Assembly (NCBI RefSeq): GCF_024713945.1
Contig: NC_134678.1
Span: 1,488,001 to 1,552,000 of the forward strand
Direction of reading: 5' to 3'
DNA length: 64,000 bases
DNA from: Dermatophagoides farinae
Taxonomy: Eukaryota; Arthropoda; Arachnida; Sarcoptiformes; Pyroglyphidae
Shown: piece after piece, positions 1 through 12,700 of the stretch
Layout: every line of letters begins with the position of its first letter
How positions within the stretch are numbered: position 1 is the first letter of the stretch
Program-made: the position numbers and the translations under genes
The notes under the pieces: model-generated
Database searches by the model: none
Seen by the model: the letters and a program-made list of their open reading frames with translations, nothing else
What the model was told of the DNA's origin: nothing

Positions 1-455
1 TAGACTTGAAAACCACTTGTTATAATGAAAAGATTTGATTGATTTTATAATGAGAATTTTCTGTGATTGTACTATCGCATACCATACCATACCATACCTC
101 TAACCGACCTTGTTACCAATGATCATTGGAAATCATTATCATCATCCTTTATGATGATAAATCGAATAATGAATGAATGAAATCAGCATCAGCATCTTTT
201 ATTCCCTCCATTAATTAGATTTTGATCATTTTTTTTTCTTTGATCAAACAATCGATCAAAGCAATCATTTTAGTATTTATTGGACCCAAATTTAATTTTT
301 TTTTGTTTCATCTTTGTATTACATGAAAAACGATTGAGAAAAATATTTTCACATTCTTTTCGACATTGACTATAAATAATTGTCTTATCTGTCTTTAAAT
401 AATTCCATTTCCCGGCAAGGATCAATATCAACAACAAAAACAACCATCATCGAAA
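1..455. other. 5' flank and UTR of PAPS synthetase
   Basis: Non-coding, AT-rich. It holds a short ATACC pentamer repeat (about 79-98) and T-runs, and it leads into the CAACAAC-rich leader just before the ATG at 456. No other gene is visible. Confidence 0.6.
79..98. repeat. (ATACC)4 pentanucleotide repeat
   Basis: Four tandem copies of ATACC upstream of the PAPS synthetase gene, directly visible. Confidence 0.85.
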
Positions 456-3084
456 ATGAATAAATCGACAAACGTTTTCTATCAAAATCATCGTGTATCC
501 AGAGATAAACGAGCCGAATCATTATCGAATGGACGACAATTTCGTGGCTGTACCGTTTGGTTTACAGGTATGTAAATTACTACTAGTTATTATATTGCTA
601 TTATTATCGCTCTTTTGTCGAAATTCGTGACACCACAAAAAATTCATTCAACCTATCTGTATCTAGTATATGATTTCGATAATTGTTCAATTTTTTTCAT
701 TTTTTTTTTTTGACTGTTCATTATTATTGATTGTATATAGAAAATTCAGGTTTTCAATTTCTAATCCTCAATTAACATTTTGCAAATACTATAATACGCA
801 CACACACACCCAAAACAACCCAATTATCCAGATTATTTCGTGCTAAATTGAATGAACTTGTTCATTTATATTAAAAAAAACTTTCATTGAAATATTACGA
901 AAAAAAAATCCTAAAAGCAAAGTTTTTTTTATTGATGATTCAATAAAAAAAAATTTTTTTGTCGCTTGAATTTCCTGTTAATGTTCTTGTTTCGCCAAAT
1001 ATCGCGTTTCCTATCTCAGTCAGTCTGTTTCCTTCGTAATACTAATAATAATAATAATAATAATTTACCCTGATTTATTTCCATTTCTCTCAAGGACTGT
1101 CATGTGCTGGAAAAACATCAATTTCATTTGCCGTAGAAGAATTTCTCACCCGTCATCAGATCCATGCATATGCATTGGATGGTGATAATATTCGTTATGG
1201 ATTGAATTCAGATCTAGGATTTTCTGAACAAGATCGTAGTGAAAATATTCGTCGTATTGCTGAAGTAGCACGTTTATTTGCCGATAGCGGTACGATTACA
1301 TTAGCTAGTTTTATTAGTCCATTTAGTAAAGATCGTGAAAAGGCTCGTCAAATTCATGAAAAAGATTCTCTAGCGTTTATCGAATGTTTTGTCGATACAC
1401 CATTAGAGGTTTGTGAACGAAGAGATATAAAAGGTCTTTATAAGAAAGCACGTGCTGGTCAAATTCAAGGATTCACTGGCATTAATCAGGATTATGAACG
1501 TCCTAAAAATCCGGATCTTATACTAAAAGCTAGTGAAGATACAATCGAACAATGTGTTTTAAAAGTGATTGATCTTCTCATTAAAAGAGTAAGTGTAACT
1601 ATTACAACAATGATCTTTTTTTGTTCAAAGTAATTATCATCATCATCAATTAATTTGATAAAAAAATGATTAGAACATCATATCATTGGACAAAATTCAA
1701 GAAATTCATGAATTGTTCATCAACGAAGATGACAAACCAAATGAATTACGTCGAGCTTCACATTTACCATCGATAAACATATCAACCGTTGATCTTCAAT
1801 GGATACAGGTCTTATCAGAAGGTTGGGCTACACCATTAAAGGTATGTAAAAACAATTGTAGTCAGATCATCATTATCATTTGATTTTTTTAAATCAAAAA
1901 TAGGGTTTTATGCGTGAAACTGAATATCTACAGTGCCTTAATTTCGGAATGCTTATGAATGGTAAATGGCATAATCAAACAATTCCCATCACATTGGCAA
2001 TCACTAATGAACAGAAATCTTATTTGGCTTCGATTCAAAATGGTGGTGATGATAATGATAGTAATCATTACAATGGCTTTGACAATCCTGAACAAGTTGA
2101 TGCTATTAAGAAAAGTGTAGTATTGAAGTATAATGATAAGATCATTGCCATTTTGGATGATTATGAAATCTTTGTACATCGTAAAGAGGAAAGAGCTGCC
2201 TGTGTTTTTAAAACTACCAACAATGGCCATCCATCTATCCGTATGATTATGGATAGTGGTGATTGGTTGATAGGTGGCCAATTAAAAGTTTTTGATCGTA
2301 TCTTATGGAATGATGGCCTTGATCAATATCGATTGACACCGCAAGAGATTCGATCAAAATTAAAAGAAATGAATGTAGGTACAACAAACTAACAGAACGA
2401 CAACTTTAATGAATTTTTTCTCTCTCTCTCTTTTTGGATTTATATTAGGCTGATGCAGTTTTTGCTTTTCAGCTACGTAATCCGATTCATAATGGACATG
2501 CATTGTTGATGCAAGACACTAAACGTCAGTTATTGGATCGTGGCTACAAGAATCCAGTACTACTTCTACATCCATTAGGTGGTTGGACCAAAAATGATGA
2601 TGTTCCTTTACATATTCGAATTAAGCAACATCAGGCTGTGATAAAGGAAGGCGTTCTTGATGAACAATCAACATTGATGGCAATATTTCCATCACCTATG
2701 TCTTATGCTGGACCACGTGAAGTTCAATGGCATGCGAAAGCACGTTTAGTAACTGGAGCCAATTTTTATATTGTTGGTCGTGATCCGGCCGGTATTCCAC
2801 ATCCTGATACACGTAAAGATCTGTATGATCCAACACATGGACGTAAAGTGCTCAAAATGGCACCAGGTTTAACGAAATTTGAAATCATACCATTCCGTGT
2901 TGCTTCCTATAATAAGAAAGAAAAACGTATGATGTTTGAAACTGAAGATTTGGATTCACAAAATTTTGAACGAATATCTGGAACAAAAATGCGAAATTTA
3001 GCTAAAAATGGAGAAAATCCACCCGATGGTTTTATGGCCAAAACAGCATGGAAAGTTTTGTCCGATTTTTATCAATCTTGTTAA
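456..3084 (+). CDS. Papss: Bifunctional 3'-phosphoadenosine 5'-phosphosulfate synthase
   Basis: Makes PAPS, the universal sulfate donor, from sulfate and ATP in two steps: ATP sulfurylase, then APS kinase. Five exons join in phase: 456-567, 1095-1588, 1674-1841, 1904-2374 and 2449-3084, giving 626 aa (vertebrate PAPSS is about 624). The APS kinase half comes first, with the P-loop at residues 38-45 read as GLSCAGKT and the DGDNIR and FISPF motifs after it. The ATP sulfurylase half starts near residue 225 and carries [11 protein letters not shown], the HNGH motif at about 429-432 and GRDPAG. The P-loop has Cys41 where animal enzymes usually have Gly. The ATG at 456 follows a typical leader, and the downstream sequence matches RGCTVW of the family. 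A polyadenylation signal lies near 3220. The first intron (568-1094) is the longest and holds only low-complexity DNA. Confidence 0.95.
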
Positions 3085-3097
3085 TTATTGGATCATA

Positions 3098-3104
<7 letters not shown>

Positions 3105-3130
<26 letters not shown>
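3105..3130. repeat. (AC)n microsatellite
   Basis: Thirteen or so AC units in the 3' UTR of the PAPS synthetase gene, directly visible. Confidence 0.85.
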
Positions 3131-3307
3131 GCACGCTATTACATTACCTAGTGATTATTATTGATTGATTGTTTATTTATCTGTTATTCACATGGACAAT
3201 GCCTTTTTCTGTTTTTTTAAATAAATTTTAATTTTTTTTTCAATTTTTTCAAACCCACATGACAAATGAAAAGTTTTAATAAAATTAAACATGATTGTAA
3301 TTGTAAT

Positions 3308-4279
3308 CTATTCCTTTGATTGATTAATTTCTTTACACAAATTATTCCATAAATCTTCGAATGCCTGATGAATTCGATTATCAAGTAATTTATTATTATC
3401 ATTGAACAATGATTTGCCTTCATCACAGCTTTTACCAATTATTGGATCAATCGGTAATCGACCTAATAATTTGATTCCATATTTTTCTTCCAATGTTGAT
3501 GGTCGTGTTGATTTAGATTTGAAAATGTAATTTTCTTTCGAACATTTTGGACATACGAATACGGACATATTTTCCAGATAGCCAATTATGGGCAATTTAA
3601 CTTTACGACAGAATTCAATCTGTTTACGTACATCCATTTTAGCAATCTCTTGTGGTGTTGTTACCATTATAGCTCCACGAACATTTTGACAGAATTTCAA
3701 ATAACTCACCAACGATAAATGTTCATCAGAAGTACCTGGAGGTGTATCAATTATTAGATAGTCCAGTTCTTCACTCCAATCTACATCTCGCAAAAATTGT
3801 TTAATGATTCCATTCTTTCGTGGACCACGCCATATGACAGCATCGTCCAATGATTCAAGCAAAAAACCACATGACATAACTGCGAGATTATCTTCAACAA
3901 AAATAGGTGACCAACCAGATGCTGAATTGAATATTTCCTCATTTTCGACGCCCATCGTTTTCGGAATCGATGGACCACAAATATCGACATCTAATAGGCC
4001 AACATTAGATTCGGAATCATTGAATGCAATAAAACGAGCCAATTGGGTGGCTACTGTACTCTTGCCAACGCCACCTTTTCCCGACATTATAATTATGATG
4101 TGTTTGATCGATGATAATTTCCTTGCTATTTCATAATAATCTTGTTCTGTATCTTTGGCTGCTGATCGTAATTCACCACCGGAACATACTCCTTGATTAG
4201 GACATCCAGCACAAGCGGCTGATTTTCCTGCCTGCTCCGAATCAATACCGGGACAATGTTCAGGTTCTGATGAAGACAT
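3308..4279 (-). CDS. Nubp1: Cytosolic Fe-S cluster assembly factor NUBP1 (Nbp35)
   Basis: P-loop ATPase scaffold of the cytosolic iron-sulfur assembly pathway; it partners with NUBP2/Cfd1. It is a single uninterrupted reading frame of 323 aa (human about 320) with no intron. Visible features are the N-terminal four-cysteine cluster (C9-x13-C23-x2-C26-x5-C32), the Mrp/NBP35-type Walker [10 protein letters not shown] at 67-75, CGPSIP at about 101-106, [11 protein letters not shown] at about 177-187, and the bridging CPKC pair C243/C246 that binds the shared cluster between subunits. The start at 4279 places the cysteine cluster at the expected distance. The gene is convergent with PAPS synthetase and divergent from the TFB2M-like gene 228 bases away. 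A minus-strand AATAAA near 3173-3180 would make its 3' UTR overlap that of PAPS synthetase. Confidence 0.95.
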   Translation of the reverse strand: MSSSEPEHCPGIDSEQAGKSAACAGCPNQGVCSGGELRSAAKDTEQDYYEIARKLSSIKHIIIIMSGKGGVGKSTVATQLARFIAFNDSESNVGLLDVDICGPSIPKTMGVENEEIFNSASGWSPIFVEDNLAVMSCGFLLESLDDAVIWRGPRKNGIIKQFLRDVDWSEELDYLIIDTPPGTSDEHLSLVSYLKFCQNVRGAIMVTTPQEIAKMDVRKQIEFCRKVKLPIIGYLENMSVFVCPKCSKENYIFKSKSTRPSTLEEKYGIKLLGRLPIDPIIGKSCDEGKSLFNDNNKLLDNRIHQAFEDLWNNLCKEINQSKE

Positions 4280-4507
4280 TTTAAATGAAAATTCAAATAT
4301 TGTAACAAGTCGGATACAAAATAAATAAAAAAACGAATCAACAATTAATCACGTGACAATCGATTTTAAACATCGATTGTCTTTTTAGTTGATCATATTT
4401 GACTTGATGATGATGATGATTGGAAAAAAAGTTATCCACAGAATTTTCACATGGTAACTTAACGGATTCTTTTTAAATCATCATGATGATTCGGTGATTA
4501 AGATAAG
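4280..4507. promoter_or_regulatory. Divergent promoter between NUBP1 and the TFB2M-like gene
   Basis: Only 228 bases separate the two start codons, so the promoter must be shared or abutting. It contains a CACGTG E-box (4350-4355). Running from its last base is a perfect 10-bp inverted repeat with a 7-base spacer (4355-4381) whose arms each contain ATCGAT, the core of the DRE element known from fly housekeeping promoters. That a DREF- or bHLH-type factor binds here is inference. Confidence 0.6.
4355..4381. repeat. Perfect 10-bp inverted repeat with ATCGAT cores
   Basis: GACAATCGAT, a 7-base spacer, then ATCGATTGTC: the two arms are exact reverse complements. It lies inside the divergent promoter and overlaps the last base of a CACGTG motif. 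Confidence 0.9.
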
Positions 4508-5768
4508 ATGATGAATAAAACTTTGCTCAAGGTTGCAGCCAATCATATGAATGGCTCTAAGTTGCAACAAGAATTGCTCAAATCATATCTTCGTAAAACA
4601 TCTAATCAATTTATTTGTTTAAAAAATCCAAAAGTTGCTGAAAAATTTTGTGAAAAAATCTTCAATGAATTAGACTGTGATTTCAATGCGAATTCTTATC
4701 TATTTGAAGCTTCACCTGGATACGGTATTCTTACCGAACAATTATTGAAACATAGCAATGGAAAAATCCGTGTGTTTGAACATGTTTCAAAACGACGACC
4801 ACATTTGGAGACACTTTGTCAAAAATATGGCAACAATAGAATGGAAATTATCGACAAACAAATCTTAGGTAAAAAAAAATCTACAATGATCAATTGTAAT
4901 TTTATATCTAATTGTTTTTCTTTGATAGATTTTGCTAGTGGAAATTATAGACTACTCGATTTAGATCGTGAAGATTTCTTTCGATTATGTTTTGGTGGTC
5001 TGAATAATAATTGGTCATTTTCAACCAATCATAATCAACAACCGCAACCAGCATTTCGATTATTCACAGCTTTATCGCCATTTTTTGCTCGTGAATTACT
5101 TACCTATCTGGTTTATTCAATAGTTCGTTTTGAATCATTTTTCGAATCAGGACCAAATGAATTTTATCTATTCGTACCAATATCAATGTATAAAATGATG
5201 GTAAGCAAACCATCACGTAATCTTCATCTTTATACTGCCTTTACTATCCACATGAATACATTGTTTGAACGATATGAAATCAATCTACATTCATCGGAAT
5301 TAAAAAACGGTATTGATAACATTAAAATCGAAAATCGTCATTGTTCAATTATATCGAGCGCCAATTTTGCCTATACAAATGATCGTAAATTTAAATCAAA
5401 AGAAGCATTCATTTTAATAAAACTCAAACCGAAACCGTTCATCAATCAAATGGAAGCCGATTTTCTAATAGACTATGTGTATGTATAATCATATATTCGA
5501 TTCATATATTACGATTTTTTTGATTATAATATACTTTTCTATTCCTATTTGCAGTGTATTTGTTAAACAATCATTCATGAAACGTACAAATAATGCCATA
5601 AAATATTATGAAAAACTTTTTCCTGGTTGTACTATCGATCTTATTGGCCTTGGTATTTCATATCATAAAACATTAGGTGATTTAACAAGTGATGAAATGT
5701 TTCAAATATTTAGTCATGTACATAAACTACCACATTATAAAAATTCAATTTTTAAAAATGATCACTAA
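4508..5768 (+). CDS. TFB2M: Mitochondrial transcription factor B2-like (rRNA adenine dimethyltransferase family)
   Basis: Likely the mitochondrial transcription initiation factor related to KsgA/Dim1 methyltransferases, which helps the mitochondrial RNA polymerase open promoters. A methyltransferase motif I (FEASPGYGILTEQLL) lies near residues 76-90. The C-terminal segment after the last intron, around DLTSDEMFQIF, resembles the end of TFB2M, which is why I prefer TFB2M to TFB1M. The last splice is clear: 4508-5478 joins 5555-5768 through a shared valine codon. A further 60-base intron at 4869-4928 is probable (GT start, T-rich tract, AG end), but it is a multiple of three and stop-free, so both 394 aa (retained) and 374 aa (spliced) products read through. 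The sequence is divergent, so the family is firmer than the exact paralogue. Confidence 0.72.
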
Positions 5769-5970
5769 TATTTACCTATTTACACACAATATTACTTTGG
5801 CAGAGTTGATATAGTCAATTTAATCACGTGATTGATATGTTCACTGATCAGTGCGGCATTGTGTTGTTGGTCGTGGTTTTTTTTCTGTTTTGATAGATAT
5901 CGAATTTGAATGATAGAATTTTTTTTTTGTTAATTAATAAATTTTAATTTATTAGTCATTTGAAATAAAA
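5769..5970 (+). promoter_or_regulatory. Short intergenic promoter of NCBP2
   Basis: About 200 bases between the TFB2M-like stop and the NCBP2 ATG. It contains a CACGTG E-box in a TCACGTGA context (5825-5830), an initiator-like TCAGTG (5848-5853), and AATAAA signals (5936-5941 and about 5963-5968) that may serve the upstream gene. Promoter function is inferred from position. Confidence 0.5.
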
Positions 5971-6629
5971 ATGAGTGTTACATTGAAAAAACGACGAGAC
6001 ATTAGTCTTGGTAGTTATCGAGATACAAAATTTCAAGTAAGTATTATCATGTGAGTAAAATTAATGTTCATAATACAATTGATTCGTTCGATTATTTATA
6101 ATATATAATATAGGGAAGCCGACAAGAACAGGAAGAAAAACTCCGTAAATCAACTACACTTTATATCGGAAACTTGTCATTTTATACTACGGAAGAACAA
6201 ATTTATGAACTATTCGGTCGATGTGGTGATATTTGTCGTGTTATAATCGGTTTGGATAAATTCAAGAAAACACCATGTGGATTTTGTTTTGTTGAATTTC
6301 ATGAACGTGAAGATGCTCTCCGTGCTATGCAATGGATCAACGGTACTAGACTCGATAATCGTATCATTCGCTGTGATTGGGATGCCGGTTTTATCGAAGG
6401 ACGACAATATGGCCGTGGAAAAAGTGGTGGACAAATTCGTGATGAATATAGAGAAAATTTTGATCCTGATCGTGGTGGATATGGAAAAATTATAAGTTAG
6501 TATCCAATTACATTTTCTAGTGAATTATTTTTTTAACCTAATCATTTTTTTTTTATTTCTAAAGATAAAATCCTTCCAGTCGTTGCACAAACAGGACCAC
6601 AACAACCATCTTCGACTACCAAAGATTAA
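5971..6629 (+). CDS. NCBP2: Nuclear cap-binding protein subunit 2 (CBP20)
   Basis: Small subunit of the nuclear cap-binding complex. It binds the m7G cap of Pol II transcripts together with CBP80 and supports splicing, export and 3' processing. Three coding exons (5971-6036, 6114-6495, 6565-6629) give 170 aa; human is 156. One RRM is present with RNP2 LYIGNL and RNP1 CGFCFVEF. The cap-binding signatures [24 protein letters not shown]-like and [14 protein letters not shown] are nearly intact, followed by the GGQ.RDEYR tail. The last short exon adds a Pro/Gln/Thr-rich end not typical of vertebrates. A polyadenylation signal lies at about 6697-6702. The match is very strong. Confidence 0.97.
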
Positions 6630-6702
6630 ATTGAACATTGTTTCCACATTGATTAATCATTTGTATTTCTATTCATTTTTTTCATCTAAAAAATTAAATA
6701 AA

Positions 6703-9700
6703 TTTCGTCATCATTTATAAAATTACCAAAATTTTCGTTAAAATTCTTTACCAACAGATGGCACAACATTAATTGATATTTTCATGTATGTGTGTGTGTG
6801 TGTATGTGTTAACAGCCTGACATTCAAATGTTTATGCTTCTACCTTTTTGGATATTAAAATATAAAAATGTAGAAGTGGCACATTTATTTCATGACTATT
6901 TGGTTGAAATTTTTAAATTGCTGGCAGCATCCATCATTAGTTTGTTTGTTTGCTTCACGCATACATGTGAGCAGTTTTGTGTTTTTTTTCACCCAAATTT
7001 TATCACAAACGTTTGCTTTGTATTTTTTTTTTTTTTTTTTTGGTGTTTTGGTAGACGAACTTGCTAGTCTGGTTATCTATCTATTTTATTTAATTCTGGT
7101 TTTCTGGTAGTGGTGGTTGGTATATCGAATTCTTATGAGATATGAATACATCATCATCATCATCATTGATTCATGCTGCTACTGTTTCGAACAAACATTG
7201 GTTTCGAATTATTATTATGAGAATGGATGTTGTTTTTGTATTGATCATCATCATCATCAACAACTAACACTAAACACCAAAAAAAAGAAAATATACCATC
7301 AAATCATCAAGCAAGACGACAACGACGGCGACGACGTCGTCGGTGCTCAATCCCAAAGAAAAAAAAAATTTTTTTTGTTTTTTTATGCCTATCATCATTG
7401 AAATCTTTTTTTTTCAACAAACGAAAATATAACAACGAGAAAAAATTCCCCTTTTTTTCTTTATTCTACTTACACACATACACACACCCCCATTCTTGTA
7501 AGAAGAATTCCAAAATCTCATCTCTATTGTGTATTGCTCAATCTTAATTCTATCCTAAATCGTTTCAATATTTGTTTGTTTGTATCGATGGTCCGATGAC
7601 TAGATTTTGTTGGCCATTTTGTGTGTCTGTTTTTGTTTTGTTTTGTTTTTTTTTGTTGTTGTTGAAAAGTTTCATTGTGTGAATGGCCATCGTTTGGTAT
7701 GAAGAAAGAAAATATGTCTCTTCTTGGTGATCATGGTCTAATCAACTTTATTCGTCATCTTAATTATTTTCCTCAAATAGACCTTGAGAAATTTATCGAA
7801 TAATCAGCAGAAGCAACAACAACAATAACAAGCTAAAATTCTTTGATGGTGTGTTGACACCCACACACACACACTCGCACAAACAAAACGACAACATTGA
7901 ATGAGCTGTTTTTTTCTTGAAAATATGTTTGGGACTTTTTTTTGTTTGATGATTCTTCTGATTGACAAAACCATCACGATGACCATGTCATAGTTTTAAA
8001 TCTGTATTCAATTTTTCTCATGAAGGTAAGAATCTATTGATTGTTTTTCATTAATTTTTAAGTGATTCAAACTGTTAATTAATGACCATATGACACATGC
8101 ATGTGGCTATATTTTTATCATTTTTTTTCCTAAATTTTTTTACGACAAAAAAAATCCTGGCCCATATGTTTACTTTTGTGTTTATGAGTGAGAATTATTT
8201 ATGAATGATGATGGAAAAAAATGTTATCTAAATGAATGTGTGTGTATATATGATAATTATGACCTCATTGTATTGTCTTTTTTTTCTGCTTGTTTTTTTT
8301 TTTGCTTGCTTGATTTCCGAAGAAACTTAGTCACATGGAAATAATACACATAAATTACATTTTTTCTCAAAAAATAAAAACGAACATTAATTGTGAAAAA
8401 ATTTGAAGGGTGATAATTATTAACCCCTATTACTATCTATGTGAGACAAGAATGGCGATTTTTTTTCTCCTTTTCATCCGGTTTTTTTTATTTTGTTATT
8501 TTTATAATAGTTCATCAGCATCATTATGTAAATAAATAAAAAAAATATGTATGTTTGGTTGACTGGCTTGTAAATTGTGGAGGGTGGCGGAAAAATGCTG
8601 TATTTTTTTCTTTTGTAGCGATTATATATAAGAAAGAGGTATATTGATGTGTGTTGATGTTCAATATCTCTCTATATTTGATTGATTTGTATAATTATCC
8701 TGATCATCGATTGATTAAAGCGAATCTTATATTTTATTTTGTTTATTTATTCTAACTTTATGTGACAAATAAATTTTGTCAATGTATTAGCATTGGGCAA
8801 AAAGGGAGAAAAACACACACACATCTCCATTTTATTGATTCCAAACAACACACATTCGTTTAATTTTGAACTTTTCAAATCTATGCTTTTTGTTTACATT
8901 GTTTTTTTTCTGGTTGTTTGTTTGTTTGAACCGAAATATTGATTTTGACTATCTATCTAAAAACAACAGCCAAAAAAAAACAAATGGATGCCAATATCCT
9001 AACTATATGCTGAATGAGTTGCTTTTTTTCCCATTTTCTTCCATTATTGATTGAAATCTTGACAAACATTTTTTTGGAAAATGGACCTATTGTCTTGTTC
9101 AAAATGCACAATAATTTTTTTTCTTCTTCTGTTGTTGCTTCTGCATGCAAAAAAAAAATAAAAATGGATAAAAAGCAATGAATGATTGTGCGGCCACATC
9201 GATCTTTATCTTGATCTCTATCTGTTTGTGTGTGAGTATGCTCTGCATTTGGCCCTAATTTTTTTTATGTGTAGATGATCAATCCATCTATCTATGATAA
9301 AAGTCTATCTGGATGTCCATTGATCTGGAATCTTGTTTTTTTTTCTATTTCACTGTTTTGTTTTACTACAATAATGATAATAATAATAATGAAAAAATAA
9401 ACGACATCATCACGAAATTCACTTGAAAGACAACGAAAAAAAAATTCCTTGCATAATTAAAGTTGAAATGGGTGTGTATCTCTCTGTGTTTGTATGCTGT
9501 CGATAACCAGGAATTTTTATGACTTTTATCATCATCATTATCATTTCTATATAATGATGATGATGATAAAAATGACAAAAAAAAATCAAGCAAACGATCA
9601 TGATCTTTAAATGGTACCCCTTTTTTCTTTCTCTTTCCGAAAAACAGTAATGAGCCACCGTTAATTCATTTTTAATCCTTTTTGATTATTTGTCATTTTG

Positions 9701-12700
9701 ATTTTTTTGCAGTTTGAAAACAGCTGTTTTTTCTACTAAATTACCATAAATGTTTATATGATGATGATGATGATGTTTTTTTTAAGAAAAATCCTCTCTC
9801 CTCTTTTTCTCTCTTTTTTTTGTTTCCGATTTGGTCAATGTATATTTTTTTTCGTTCTCGCGCAAGGTAAATGGACATGAAATTGTTTAAAGAAAATAAG
9901 CCGGTTTCTTTATATATTCAGTCTCGTCTTATGTCTCTCTTTCGTTCTTTTTTTTCTCCAAAATGGTTAGCATTGGTGCAAATATTTTTTTTTCTTTCTC
10001 AACAATAATCATAATAATAATGATGATGATGATTCATGATGGGAATATGATCATCATTTTTACATAAGGAATCATCATCATGACTGAATGATGATGATGA
10101 TTATGATCATCGTTATAATAATAATGATGATGATGAACTAAATTTTCGAACCACAAAATATGTATATATTGCAAATGAAACATGTGAAAAAATGGTACAC
10201 ATGATATTGTTTGATATATTAGATTACATCATCATCATTTGGTTTAGATTTGTGATGCTAAAACTAATATATATACCGTAATAATAAGGAAGAATAAATC
10301 GAATTTAAATTTTGGTTATTATCTAATTGATTATTCAAAAATTTTTTTTTTCACTTCTGTGTTATGACCATTCATTAATTTGATTTCTGCATATCATCAT
10401 CATCGTCATCATCCACTGTGTGTTTGTTTTGATAATCGAATCATTAAACAAACAACAACAACAACATCCAACGCCCATGATGATGATGATGATGATAATA
10501 ACACTAACAACCTTGTTTGATTATTTGTAGCTGAATTTATATTTCCTAAATTTTTGATAATAATAATAAATATATTATGTGATTCTCATACATTTGAGAG
10601 TTTGCATTTTTTTCTGTTTCTGTACGATTTCAATTGTACAGCAACATATCAATATACGCCATTTCCTTTTCAACAAACAACAATTGGCACCTTGTTTTTT
10701 TTATTGATACAAAAACAAAACAAAAACACTAGTCGTTGTTTTTGTTGTTGTTGTTGTCGTCGTCGTTTGCTCGATTTCCTTTTTATGGAAAAAATGTGTG
10801 TTAATGCTGCAACATGCATTCGTGTGTGTGTGTGTGTGTGTGTGTGTTTTAAAACAAAACAAAAATAAAATCCAAAAAAAAAACATGATTTTCTTTTGTG
10901 TAGGTGATTTTTGCATTTATTTTGTTGTCGTTGATCTTGAAACAAAACTTGAAAAAAAAAATTTTTGTTTAATGATGCTTTATGGCTTCTGTGTGTTTTT
11001 TTTCAAATGTGTGTTTCGATTACGAAATGTTTTTCATCATCGTGGTTCCAGAAAACAATAAATCTTGGAACACAATGTGCTAAGAATGTTGTTGTTCTGT
11101 TGTTGTGGAATGAAAAAAAAATGAAACGTGAAATGAATCTAATCAGATTTTATAAAATTTGTGGAATTTTCGTTTCCTCGTGGAATCAAAATGTTCCATT
11201 TTTTTTTTGTTTAACCCTGTTATTTCTATTTCAAGACAAATTGTTCATTTGATAATTTGTTTTTTTGTTTGTTTGTTTGTTTGAAGCTTGTGTACCCTTG
11301 TTTTGTGAACAATGTGAATGAAATTTGCTGAAAAATATATACACACACACGCACAGAGAGATTTTTTTTTCATTTACATCAGCAATATTTTTTTTTCACT
11401 CTTCGGGTTTTGTGTACCCGGGACATTGAACTTTTTTTTCTGGTTGGCTGGGGAACCAGGGTATTCTCTCTCATTCACATTTCTTTTTTTTTTGATTTAT
11501 CTACGCACCAGAAACTAAAATGATGACGATGATGATGATGATGATGATAGTGGCCAAATAACGCGTGAGTGTACACACACACATCAAACACATCTCATCA
11601 TCTACAGTTCTTTATGTTATTAGACAAATAAAAATATACGTCATAAGCTGTGCCCGGCTTTTTCATTCTTGGTTATGGTTTGGTATATATGGAATTTTGA
11701 TTATTTTTCATTTCATTTATTTTATTTGAAGTTCATAATGAACCGGGATTCACTGACGCACAATGTGTATGATGATTATCATTGTCTTTTTTGTTTTATC
11801 TTCATCATTCATCGATTAACTTGATGAATATGAATATAATTTTTACATTCTAAAATTTGTTAATTGTAATCAATCGAATCACAAATCATTCAATGATTAT
11901 TATATAATTTTAAAGTTGTTTATTTTTATCATGTACAGGGCAAATTATTATTATTATTTGAAATTTTGCAATTAAAAAGTATACCTTAAAATTTACATAA
12001 CACGATGTAAATTTTCAACAACAAAATAAAAATCCTTAGGTAATGAATGATTGACACATAATAATAATCTTGTAGAACAAAATAAAAAAACCTTTTTTGA
12101 ATGAAAAATGGTCTTGGTTGAGTTTTTTTTTCTGTTTTGTTTTTGTCTTGTTTGAAAGCGAAATCATTAATTTTTTTTCCTGTTTTTCATTTTGTCTACA
12201 TCATCATCGTAATGAGCATATTATAAGATGAATGGCAAGATTTATCTGATGGTGTTTATCCTATTTTGGTTTTTCTTTTTTTTTGTTTCTCTGCACACCA
12301 AGTGGAAATTTTTTTTTAACGCTTACAGAATTAGCTTTTTTTATATATTCGAAAAAAAGTAATGGTCGGTTTTTGTTGTTGTTGTTGTCTTGTCTAATTT
12401 TTTTTTTTTTTTTGAAAAATTTTCTCATCATTTCTAACGGTTCATTGAATTTATTAGCCCATCTTATTTATTATATCTTGGGTTTGGCATTAATTTTTTT
12501 CTGGATTAAAATTGATTATTTTTTTTTGTTTTGTCTTTTTCTCTTTGTTCTATGTGTGCTAGTAGATTTAAATTTTTCTTCAGAAAACAAAAACTTAAAG
12601 AGATAACAATAATCGACGATTAAATGAGCGAAAACATTTTTCGTTTGACCAGACCAGATTTCGATTATATTATCCTGATCACATATTCATTCAACAAAAA

